From: Akebia trifoliata
Lineage: Eukaryota > Streptophyta > Magnoliopsida > Ranunculales > Lardizabalaceae
Reading direction: 5' to 3'
DNA length: 64,000 nt
NCBI GenBank assembly: GCA_017979445.1
Contig: CM030705.1
Coordinates: forward strand, 8,940,679-9,004,678
Shown: positions 47,935 to 58,879 of the stretch, in pieces
Layout of the letters: each line of letters opens with the position of its first letter
How positions within the stretch are numbered: the stretch's first letter is position 1
The notes under the pieces: model-generated
Database searches by the model: none
The model's input: the letters and a program-made list of their open reading frames with translations, nothing else
Told to the model about the DNA's origin: nothing
Made by a program: the position numbers and the translations under genes

Positions 47935-49670
47935 GAAAATTTAATATTAAAAAAATCGTGGTTTCTTGCATCCTATACAAGAGAGCTGCAATTGGCTCCC
48001 CAACTTTACTTATTACACCCCAGTTAAAAAAATATAATAATAAGTGAATGATTGAAAATATTTAAAAGTTGGGTTGTCAATATGAATTTTTTTTTTTTCA
48101 TTGTACAGGTCATACCTTCGAATCTCTATATACACTTTCACATAAAGTGACTATTTAGCTACTGTCATGTCACAAGGTGGGATGGTGCGTGCGGCCTGCC
48201 AAGCAAATATTTGTTTGAATGATTGTTATAATGTTTTGTAATGTTGAGATTATAATTTTAGCCAAACCTTTCTAATCAATTAATATTTAATATTTTGAAA
48301 AAAGAAAGAAAAAAATAAAAGACTTGAGTTTAATCAATTAATACTTAAAAACTCCTCTTAACACATTTGACTAATTAACTAAAAAAATATATTGCGAAAA
48401 GATTCAGAGTTTCAACTCATGCAGAAAAAAAAGGACCATCTTTTTTTTATATATATAATTCAACCATTGTCATTGGCTATTTTCCACCTGCACGTATTAA
48501 ATTTAACTGTATAATCAACATGTTAATTTAAAAAAATATATTTTATTGCAACTTATATAACAATTTTTCTTTCACACATGATATAAAGGAATTATACCAT
48601 AAATCATCCTTATTATTTAAACTATCAAATAAATCTCTCTGCCAAAACAAATAAAAAATATTGTATCCACCCCCTAGTTAATATAGGAAACTAATAGCTA
48701 ATACATTATATACTATATTTTTTTTTTGAAACATGGTATCCCCGTTGGTAGAGGACCAGGACCCGGTCCATAGGGCAGTCCGTAGGACATGCCCAACCCA
48801 TATTTCTTGGCCATACTCGATAGGATTAATCCATGACCACATGCACCGACCCATACAACACATGTGGCAGTTTATTCAAGAAATGATCCTCAGTTTTTAA
48901 CTCACAACTTAGAGGAGCAAACTCTAATTGTTGGTCTTACCACTGAGGCACACCCCTAATGGGTGCTAATATATTATAAGACAATTCTTTAATACACAAA
49001 TACCTTCTATTGGTAAAATAATATACATTATGATGTCGATAGATCTGAAAATTTTCGATGGATCTAAAAAAATGTTATATAAATTATAATATTTTTTTTT
49101 AAGTTAACATATTGATTAGATATTTATTTAATTTAATATATGTAGGTACCTGGAAAACATCTCATGACAATGGTTCAAAATTCCAATTTTGAACCTTTTC
49201 ACAATGTTTTTTTTAGTTAATTGGTTAAACGAGTTTTAAAGTTAGTCTTGAAGGACTAAGAAAATTCACATTTTTTTAAAGTATTAATTGGTTAAACTCA
49301 TTAGAGCTTAGAGTTTTTATTTTCCCTTCAAAATATTAAATGTTAATTGGTTACAAAGGTTTGGCTAAAATTATAATCTCAACATTACATAATTTTATAG
49401 CACTCATTCAAATAATTTCAATAGTTGTCTACAATTATAATTAGTCTTATATACGATCATTAAAATAAAATTAACAAAAAAAAAATAAAAAAAAAAGAAG
49501 AGAAAGAGAGTGTTCTTATTGGTAGTCCAACTTTTAATTATTCTCAATCATTTACTTGTTATTATCTTTTAAATTGTAGTGTAATAAGTAAAGTTGGGAT
49601 GGAGTGCCAATATCAACTCTCTTATATAGGATGCAAGAAGCCAACTTTTTTTTTTTTTTAGTATTAAATG
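47935..49670. mobile_element. Large foldback element, ~0.4-kb arms, carrying a SINE
   Basis: The sequence from TTCTTGCATCCTATACAAGA (about 47969) to about 48350 reappears inverted at about 49250-49637 (ending CTTATATAGGATGCAAGAA). Shared blocks include TTTGGCTAAAATTATAATCT, AATGATTGA or its complement, and AAGTTGGG. The unpaired centre holds a SINE at 48711-48964. No transposase remnant recognised. Confidence 0.65.
48711..48964 (-). mobile_element. SINE with target-site duplication
   Basis: Minus-strand element ending in A(9-10), seen as T's at 48718-48728. The tRNA-like head GTGTGCCTCAGTGGTAAG matches an A box, with a weakened B box about 45 bp later. Flanks GCTAATACATTATA (48697-48710) and GCTAATATATTATA (48965-48978) form a 14-bp duplication with one mismatch. 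Confidence 0.85.
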
Positions 49671-50264
49671 TTTGAAAAAAAAAAAAATCAGATTTTGTAT
49701 AATAATAACTGATTTAACACGTTTAGAGTCTTTGATTTTGTAATCTAATTTGATAATGATTGAGGTTAGTTTCGAAAAAACAAAATATCAGCTTGTGGGA
49801 GAAAATTGATTAAATATTCAATGACACGTGGACCAATGGATATGCAGAGTTTCTAAAATAGGGTCAACAAAATCGCACTCTTTTTGGGAGAAGTGGACTC
49901 GGAATATTTGGGGGCAAATCTTTCAATCTTTTTTAATAAATATCTTCCTAAATCCGGGCTTGGATTTACAAAGTGCCTAATGGACTTGGGCTTTTCCTTG
50001 ATTTTGGGTCTGTTGATAAGTATTTTTAGCCCAAAACTACTATAAACCAAACTTGATGGACCCAATTATAAAGGCTTCATCATCAGCTCGATGCCCACTA
50101 GGATTCCCATACACCAAAACAAAACTCTCTATGATTGGCAATTTCAAGTCATTAATTCTAGATGTTTTCATCTTGGGCTTCATGGACAAACTCATGGGTG
50201 GGCACAAACTGAGTTATGTTGCGTTGGTCCACCATTCATTGGGCATTACTTGATGAATCATTGT

Positions 50265-50730
50265 TAGGGCTGGCAATCGGTCGGGTGTGGGTCGGATGAA
50301 GCTACTTTCATATCCTTATCCAATTTTATATCCGATTATCTATATTCTATTTTTTACCCATTTATGCTAAGGATATCCATATTTGACTATTTATCCATTT
50401 TTTTAAAGGATATCCGTATCCGACTTGTACCCAAATTTCAAGCGGATATCCTAGTTGGATATATATACTTCATTGTGAAGATGATGAAAAACCCTTAATT
50501 TTGGGTTATACATATATTTTATTGTGAATTTATTGTATTAAGTTTAGATAAATCGATATTCGGATTAGATAGGACACATCCATATCTGACCCTAAAAATA
50601 TTCGGCTAAAAATAATTTTGGATAAATTAACTCGAATTCTTAAACGGATACAAAATTTGTACCAATGCCCAAATAATTTGGGTAGGATGAGTTGGGTAAA
50701 CATATATTATCCTACCCATGGCCAGCCTTA
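50265..50730. mobile_element. hAT-like MITE with perfect 8-bp duplication
   Basis: 466 bp. Left end TAGGGCTGGCAATCGG, and the reverse complement of the right end TAAGGCTGGCCATGGG. The 8-bp duplication ATCATTGT lies at 50257-50264 and 50731-50738. Ends and duplication length fit the hAT superfamily. No transposase. Confidence 0.85.
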
Positions 50731-50835
50731 ATCATTGTGCCCAAAGGTGGGCCAAAAATACATGTTAAGGCAGGCCCAATAAGAACTTTCTTTATTTGCT
50801 CTTTTTGTCTCTACAACACTAGCTCATAGAAAATA

Positions 50836-51655
50836 AGGGAAATTATTTATATAAAAAAATCCTAATTAAATAACTATTTATAATATAAAAAAAGTACTAA
50901 ATAAAATATAAAAAATCTAAAATATAAAAAAAAAAAACAAAACAAAATCGGCACTTGAAGTGCCACAATCTTCAACCTACGCAAACCTTACTTCATGAAT
51001 TTGACTACCATGACAAACTTGATAAGATTGCAAATCTTACTAAGGGTCTTTGGGCCCACTTGTATTATTAAATTAGCAATCCAACAACACAGACTTCTAG
51101 ATTTCATGGATAAACTTAGATTCGGAAGAAAAAATTTAAAAAAATAAATCATTTTGAACTTAATCATAGATGTTGAGAATTGATGGCTATCGAACTCCCA
51201 AATTCAAATTGATGTGCTCAGAATCCACTCGAAAAACATGATCTAATCCACATGATTATAAAGGACAACATTCTAAGAGCTTTAAAACAATAATTAAAAA
51301 AAAAAAAAATTGGTTAATTTTCACCGTTGAATTTTAGTTTTGAATTTGAGAGTTCGATGGCCATCCATTTTCAACATCTACGATCAAGCTTGAAAAGGTT
51401 TATTTTTTGAATTTTTTATTTCGAATATGAGTTTGTCTATGAAATCTAGAAGTCTGTATTGTTGGGTTGCTAATTTAATAATACATGTGGGCAAGATTGG
51501 GGTACTTCAAGTGACATTAAAAAAAAAAAAAAAAAACTTGCACCCTTCGAGTGCCAATTTTGGTTTTTTTTTTTAATTTTCTTGTAATTTTAAATAAATT
51601 AATACTTTTTTTTATAAATAATTATTTAATTAGATTTTTTTTTTTAAATTTCCCC
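50836..51655. mobile_element. Mutator-like MITE with long inverted arms
   Basis: 820 bp with ~350-bp arms: GGGAAATT at one end with AATTTCCC at the other, then GGCACT(T/C)GAAG, TGTATTATTAAATTAGCAA, CAGACTTCTAGATTTCAT and GATGTTGA on both sides in inverted order. Only about 120 bp is left as loop. The 9-bp duplication TAGAAAATA flanks it exactly (50827-50835 and 51656-51664). Nine-base duplications and long arms are typical of Mutator-like elements. Non-coding. Confidence 0.85.
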
Positions 51656-51942
51656 TAGAAAATATTAGGATTTGCCTCAAATAGAAAGGCCATTTACCAA
51701 CGTAAAACCAATTTTTTGGATCAAAGTCCCCTCATCATTTTTTATTTTTATTTTTGGAAAACCCCACTTTAAAGTATGTTCTATGCAATTTCCTCCCTCC
51801 CGTTTTTCTGAAGGATTGAGCTAAGTAAAACGTTCCTCCTCTATCAATCTCTGTAAATGTATATAACTAAACCAAGAAACTTAAAAGGAAATAATCATTA
51901 CATTCTCATTGTAACACATAGGAGCGAAGGCGGACGGGCGAT

Positions 51943-52100
51943 ATAGAGGTGGCAATGGGTCAGGTCGGACCGTGTCGTGTTTGTTTCATGTTGAGGTAAG
52001 GGTATTCTAAAAATTTACCCAACACAATTATTAATTGGGTAATTGGACCCAACCGATGTAAATTGTTTAATGAAATTAGAATATTCAAGTGAACAAAAAT
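51943..52100. mobile_element. hAT-like end fragment
   Basis: TAGAGGTGGCAATGGGTCAG is a typical hAT-MITE terminus. A possible opposite end near 52740-52765 (GACGATGAAATTGCCTCGAC) is weak, so only one end is claimed. Confidence 0.4.
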
Positions 52101-52748
52101 AGGCTCCATTTCCACCACCAAAAATAACGTTGTGGATTTAAGTTAGACACATATTTGGGGTAAAACTAAAATCAACACAAGGAGAGAAGAAACTATGCGT
52201 ATCCCAAAAAGAGATTGCCGAAAAAAACCTGATGGACATATATTTAATGTTATCCATCAAACAGTTCTACTATGTACAAAAAATATGGCAAAAATTACAA
52301 GAGAAAGAGAGAGAGGCACATGTCAATTATGTGGCGTTCTTTTTCTTAAATTGCAGAGACGAAAAAAATGAGAGAGAATCATATAACTAGAGAAATTCAC
52401 AATCAAGAAATAAGGATTTAAGATTTTTGACCATCATATTTGTCTTTTAGAGAGGGTTTCCTAAACTAAAAGCTTAACCCTTAATTATTTGAAAATATAT
52501 ATAAAATACTATATATTTTTTTTCTTGAAAAATACATTATGAAAATATGTATAATAATAAACAAAATTAAAAAAAAAAGTCCTGCAAGATTCTTAGAAAA
52601 ATGGGTAATTTTAAAAGCTTTAAACAAATTTTGATATTTGAGATACCTCCTATGTTTCGTGATTTAAATGAGTTATATACATGTTCGATTGTACTTGGGT
52701 CAACACGATGTATTAATGATATAATAATTATACAAGTTAAATGGGTTG

Positions 52749-55700
52749 ACGATGAAATTGCCTCGACCATTTTTCACTGAATAGTGAAAAACAGGATCCC
52801 ATTGGTAAAGGGGGATTTTCCGATAATCGAAAGTCACCACCTAATTTAAGTTTAAGAATAATAAATAACTCCAAAATTGATTTAGATCAGTCCACAAACA
52901 AGATAAATGGGTAAAGGGTCAGATTACGGGTTTCAGAAAGTGTTAAGTACTAAACCTGTCCGATCGAGATGAACAGTCTCTACTACGATTCAAAATTATC
53001 CTATGGTCAACATACAAAGACTAAAATCAAACTAGGGTCCAATCATCATCAATTTATATTGGATTTGCTAAACGAATATTTCGATTAAAATACATCTAAA
53101 TATTACATAATTCCTCAAATTTCACACAAAAAGAAAAAACTTTGAAAAAATCCTAATTTCATCCTACGTTCTAAAGTTTACGTGACAATGCTTTCTAATA
53201 AAAAATCTACATATGCAAATATTTTCAAATTAGACAAAATAGGAATTTGTGAAAAATTATAAAATTATAAAATTATGAAGTTTCTAAATTAGGAATATGA
53301 AAATTTTCAAATATGAATTTTCCAAAATAGACGAAATTTCCGAATTAGAAAATTATAAATTTCCATGAACATGAAATTTCTAAATAAGAAATATGCAAAC
53401 CTCCTAGATTGAAAAATTATAAAAAATGTGAAAATTTTAAATTAGAAATTGATGAATATGAATTTTCTAAATATAGAAAATTATGAAATTCCCATATTAG
53501 AAAACTCTTAAATACAAATTTTCCAAAATAGAAACTTTTGATCATGAACTTTCCAAAATACAACTATAAAATTTTAACAATTTGCAAATATGAACTTTCC
53601 ATAAATAAAAATTTATGAATATGTATATATCTGAATCTCAAAATTATCAAAAATCAATATCATGTAAAATAGTTAAATCAGGAAAATATGAATGTGTACA
53701 TGATACTCATCAAAATCATCAAAATATGAATATGAAAGAAAATTTTGAATTACGATGTTTGCTAAAAAAATTCAGAATTAACAATCCTAATACAAACAGC
53801 GGTTCAATCATAATATCCATGGATTTGAAAAATAAAACATGTATTCACTAATTCTACTAAAGTGGGATATGAAAAGAAAAAAAAAAAAAAAATCTCAACC
53901 CAATTACGTGGTAATTCTAAATAAAACGACCATCGAATAAACAAAACTAAAGATGATGAAAACAAAAGAAGAAAAAGAAAAAAAATAAACAAATAACTAA
54001 CTTACCTTTACAGTGGAAAGGTGGTTGGGTGTTATTCCTTCAAGCTTGATCCAGCAAGAGCTTATGAAAGCAACGAGTATGACTGACCAAAAAAGAACAT
54101 GATCTGTGCGGGTGCACTATTCACAGAACAAAGTTGAAAGTCCAAAAGAGAGAGAGTTGTGGCTCGTCTACGAGATTGTAAAGGAATACGAAAGCAAGAG
54201 GAAACTTTATGTGCTAGATTGAAAGAAAGAAGGAAGGAGATGAGAAACTTTCAGGCGAGTTGCTGTTAAAGGATTTAAATAAAAAGTAAAAAAGAGTAGT
54301 GAGTGTTCGACTAGGGAAAAAGGTAAAGACGGGCTGTTATGGGAGTATTGTAACGATGGTTGGAGAAGAAGAAAGGTTGAGAGACAAATAGACAAAAAAG
54401 TGAAAGAGAGAGAAAACCAAGAGAGTAAGGAGTCGGAGCAGGTCTAAACGGATTTGAGAATTGAAAAATCAGTGGGTGAGGGAGTGGTGGCTACTGTAAG
54501 AGAGTTGCATTGGAGTGTTGAGGATGATGATGGTGGCTACAGTAATGGCCGATGAGGGTGGATGGGGATGTTGTTTAGGTGTGATAAAGGAAGTGAAAAA
54601 AAGATCATAGAGAGATGTTAATGGAGATGGCAAAGTGGACATGAAGAAGAGCTATGGAGGGCTGTTGTGGGACGATAATAGAAGTGAAGGGAGGTCCGTT
54701 GAGGCATTAAAAGGGAGGTGAAAGAAATAAATTGCAGATACGTCATCTTTCCTTTCGTATTCTTTTTCTTCCCTTCTTATTCTTCTTTTCTTTGCTTCTA
54801 GTTACTTGCTGTCCAAGAGGTCAGAGAGAGAGAGACAACGTGAGGGAGCAAGAGTATGTAGAGGGAGAGAGGAAGAGAACGTAAAGGAGAAGGAGAGATG
54901 CGGGATAAAGGAAGAGAATGCAGAGGATGAGAAGACCCCAAAACTTCTAGCTTCGTCCCGATTTTATAAATTTTTTGTTATTTTTCTTTTCTTTCACTTT
55001 TTTTATTTTTTATTTCCTCTTCTTATTTTTTTTTTTAAAGAATGGGAATGTGATCCCACGTTAGTCTTGATAGTCCTTCACCGATTAAGTCTTGATTGGT
55101 CAATTTTCTTTTTCTTTTTTGATTTTTAATGGTTTTTTTGATTTGAATTTTATGGGTCAATTGATTTTTAGTTTGAAATTTTTATTAGTCGATTAAATTT
55201 TAATTTGACATTGATTGATCGATCGAATTTTACTTCAAATTTGATTAAATTTTTATTTGAATTTTAATTTATTTATTAACTTTTAACTTGAATTTATAAT
55301 CGAATTTTGATGAAATTTTGATTTGAATTGGTTGATTAATTTTTAATTTGAATTTAAATTTAATTTTGATTAAATTTGAATTTGAATTTGATTTTGATTT
55401 TGAATTTCAATTAGTCGATTAAATTTTAATTTTAATTTGATTTTGATTAGTCGAGAATTTTTCAATTTTTTAAAATTTTATTATGTTTTCCTAAGAATCA
55501 ATGTCTTTAGGTAAAAGTCGGACATTAAGAGGTATTTTGATCATTTTTATGATTTCTCGTAAATTTATCCGTTTTCGTCGATTTGAGTATCGTTAGACTC
55601 GAAATCATATTCTGAATGTAATAAATGTACTTTCGAGATTTTTCAGAGGTCAGAGATTCTTGAGGGGTATTTTCATCAGTTTATTGATTTTTTTGTGTGT

Positions 55701-56037
55701 GTGTGTGTGTGCAAATTTTCATAAATTTTGGCGTAACGTTTATTTCAGTCCAACGTGATTATTTCAAAGTTTCAAGGTCACATTTTTCTAGTGTCAGCAG
55801 ATCTATAGGTTATCAAAATATGTAGCAAGCCTATGCGTATGTACTCACTAGTGATCCTAAGTGTGCGTAATTTTCTATGTTGAGTCGTAACGAATGAAAG
55901 AGATGAAAAGACTAGAAACGGAACAAAATTGAGAACAATAGTCTCAAACTTTCGAGTTCTTGGAATTCATCATTATAAATTCATCACAATCGAGAGACGA
56001 ATTGTTGAATTAGGTATATGCAAAAATAGGATGTTTA
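52749..56037. mobile_element. Possible large non-coding retroelement (LARD-like)
   Basis: A 3.3-kb block unlike its flanks. It starts TGAAATTGCC and ends GGATGTTTACA (TG...CA), with GACGA before and GACAT after (4 of 5 bases). The left part has AAAGTCACCACCTAATTTA and ATTACGGGTTTC, phrases I associate with abundant long non-coding plant repeats. Simple-sequence-like A+T stretches fill 53100-53900 and 55130-55480, a GA-rich block lies at 54100-54950, and (GT)n at 55694-55711. No gag or pol motif was seen. Confidence 0.4.
55694..55711. repeat. (TG)n microsatellite
   Basis: About nine TG units. Confidence 0.85.
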
Positions 56038-56139
56038 CAGACATCATTATCCTAAACATGACCCATTTAGTAATCGAATTAGATGTGTCGATGCTATTAG
56101 AATAATGAATGATAAATGAAAATTTGGATTTGTCTCAAA

Positions 56140-56620
56140 TTATAGAATCTAGGTTCATACCAACAATCACATGGATACTTAATAAAAGTTATGTGGACAG
56201 AAAGTTGTTAAGAGTTATGTACCTCTTCAAAGAGGTGTATTAAATGTACATTTTTTAATAGTTATGTACATCTTTAAAGAGGTGTATTAAATGTTAATAG
56301 GTGTAGTACCCTTTGCAACAGTTATGTCCCTCCATGAATAAGTGTTTAACTACCATCTTTCTTCTTTTTATAGTCCATCCTTCATTGCATTTTTACATAA
56401 ATTTTCTTGATCATTTTTCATATTTGTTTCATAAAGAGAGTGTGCAAATCATAATTGTTTGGTTGTTTTTGTGGTTTAAAGTTCTACTATCACAAGAAGG
56501 AGATTGTTATCTTTTGGGAGACAATTACCAAAGACCGTGAGCACCTGTGCGGGGCAAATATTGTCTTAAGGACATAGAGTTAAACTCTAGTCTCGATCTC
56601 ATTCATATATATTTTTTTCT
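56140..56620 (+). repeat. LTR-like fragment with a purine-rich tract
   Basis: AGTTATGTAC(C/A)TCTT(C/T)AAAGAGGTG occurs twice (56213 and 56259), and AAGAAGGAGATTGTTATC at 56494 resembles the polypurine tract and LTR start of copia-type elements. No protein remnant or second LTR was found. Confidence 0.3.
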
Positions 56621-56759
56621 TTGTATACCTCACTGTAAGTGTTTTTGAATTTTATTTTAACTTAGTTTTTATCGGTTATTGTTTATTTATTTCTTCGATT
56701 GAGAAAGTATACTGTCATATTAAATAAGAATAACATATACAGTTGCTATTCAAACACAA

Positions 56760-58390
56760 TTAGGCTCAAGTCAAACCCAATAACTTAACTTTATGTTGTT
56801 TCGCGGCTCGTGCTTAGATTTCCAATGCTAGATAATTGCCTCCTTGTTTTTAGAAGCACTCCTTCACGTGGATCAATATTAGAGATAACTCCTATGTTTT
56901 CAAGCTAATGAGTTACCCCCTTAATCAAATCCAACATTGAAGCGGGCTTCAAATTCAAATCTCCTTTTAATATGACACGTGGTTATGTTGTATTTTCAAA
57001 ATGAAGACATACGCTCTAAATTTTTGGAATATTTGAGATGCTTCCTCCTTTTTCAAACTATCGATATGTAGCTTTGACCATGATCTTTTCTTATAGACTT
57101 ATAAAAATGACTTCAATGGCATCTACATCTTCATCACAATTAATATCACCATCACATATCATAATCGTCATTATCATCATCATCACGACGATGACTTGTT
57201 TTGAAAAGAAGCATCAAAATCTTCTACATCATTTCATTGGTAAGAGAAGATCGAGATCAAGGGACATTTTATCAATTTGAAAACATAGAGAATCTCAAAT
57301 ATACACTAGAACAAGGAGGGCTTAAATGTCACGTAGAGGGGAGAGTATTGGTTTTGTTCTAAAGATTAACATAGAATGACATAAATGTCCTAGTCTTTAA
57401 CTTTCATTCAAAACCCCATAATTTCTCTCTCAGAAAATGTCATCTTCAAACTACTAAATTGTAGGGTGTATTATTTTTAACCTATTCGATCTCATCTTCT
57501 ATCCATCAGATTAAATGTCTTGTAAAAAATTATTGATTTTTCTAACAAAAATTCCATCATTCCACTATCCAAAATCCTGTATTGTTCTTGAGATTTAAAG
57601 ATTGTAATGCTTCTAAAACATGAAAACCCGTCGAGAAGACAAGGACAATTTGTAAAAAAAAATATTTTTGTCTAAGTAACAAAGTGAGAAAATATTTTCC
57701 TTTTAAATCTTTTTGTATATATATATTTTTGTTTATTTGATATTTAGTACCCTTCTCAATAGTACTTGTATATATATATTTTTAATTTTTTCTTTTCTTT
57801 CTTTTATCCATCATGCATAAAAGTGTAAAACAACAATTATTTACATTATCAATTGACTATTACCATAGGTTGCTTCCCTACAAGAAAATCCTCGTTTCGC
57901 CCTTATTAATACACCTTCCTATACTGGGTAAAAAAAAAAAAAAACTTTGAAACAACAAGAATTTTCCCTCCATGTGACATGTGGCTCCTTACATTTTGAT
58001 GGATATTTGAGATATCCCTCATGTTTTCAAATTGGTGACAGCCCCTTGACTTGTTCTTGCCCATGTAATTAATGAAAAATGACTCAAAAAACTTTGATTT
58101 TGCATCCCAAAATCATCAGTCATATTTAACCTCTTCAATATGTTAATGGCGATGATGAAGAGGAAATGATAAGATATTGATGATGATGATGACCACAACA
58201 ATGAAAATGATAGTGGTGATGACAAGGACATTATTGTCATTTTTTCAGTAGTTCATAAGAGAAGATTAAGGCCTAGGGGTATATCATCAGTTTGGAAAAA
58301 AAAAAAATAGGGAGGTATTTTAAATATACTGAAAAGGTCGTGCATGTACTTATTTTGATAACCTAAAAGTGAAACGTGTCGAGTTTAAAA
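56760..58390. other. Spacer upstream of the hnRNP gene
   Basis: A+T-rich, with ATCATCATC/GATGATGAT runs near 57165 and 58170. TGGA(T/A)ATTTGAGAT(A/G) phrases recur at 57030 and 58005 with similar surroundings, suggesting an old duplicated repeat. No gene seen. Confidence 0.45.
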
Positions 58391-58394
58391 AATT

Positions 58395-58715
58395 TTGAAG
58401 CGGGTTAGTCCGATTTGAAGTCGAACTCTTGTGCAGATGTGTATCCCGAGGAAAGCAATCTATGATTCCGTTTCGCACCTCGTCAGCCGAATATTGATCT
58501 AAGTGGAGACTTTCTAATTAAAAAAATCATTATTTCCCCTCCTAAATCTGCGTAAAAGCCGGACTCTCTTAAAACAATAATGATTTTCGAACTAGAAAGT
58601 CTTCACTCGGTCAATACTTGGATGACGTGGCGACTGTCGAGTTGAAAGAGGGATCCTCCAAAATTTAAATCGGGTTGTTTGATTCGTAGTAGAACTTAAA
58701 TCCGCTTCAAAGTCG
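58395..58715. mobile_element. Foldback element just upstream of the hnRNP promoter
   Basis: Nested inverted pairs: TTTGAAGCGG at both ends, TATTGA(T/C)C with GTGGAGACTTTCTA against its near complement (58495-58525 with 58590-58625), and AATCATTATT with AATAATGATT in the centre. About 320 bp, non-coding, and ends roughly 165 bp before the start codon. Confidence 0.6.
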
Positions 58716-58810
58716 GACTCTCCGAAAACCTAATATTATAATAAGGTATCCTACAAATCGTTCTTCCTATATTGGGGATTTTCGCTTTTTTTTCTTACTG
58801 GGTTTTTCAA

Positions 58811-58865
58811 AAACCCTATTTTTAGCAATCTTTAAGGGTTTTAGGTTTCTGATTCTAGGGTTTTT
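58811..58865 (+). promoter_or_regulatory. telo-box-like motifs in the hnRNP 5' leader
   Basis: AAACCCTA at 58811, TAAGGGTTTTAGG near 58832 and CTAGGGTTTTT near 58855 all lie within 70 bp before the ATG. AAACCCTA-type motifs are common near the start sites of plant translation and RNA-processing genes. Position and motif are seen; function is inferred. Confidence 0.5.
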
Positions 58866-58879
58866 CCTATTCGTTCCTG

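Noticed and set aside
54806..55129. 107-codon plus-strand open frame (Glu/Arg-rich then Phe-rich)
   Set aside because: The composition follows the GA-rich and T-rich DNA of the putative non-coding element. No domain or splice context.
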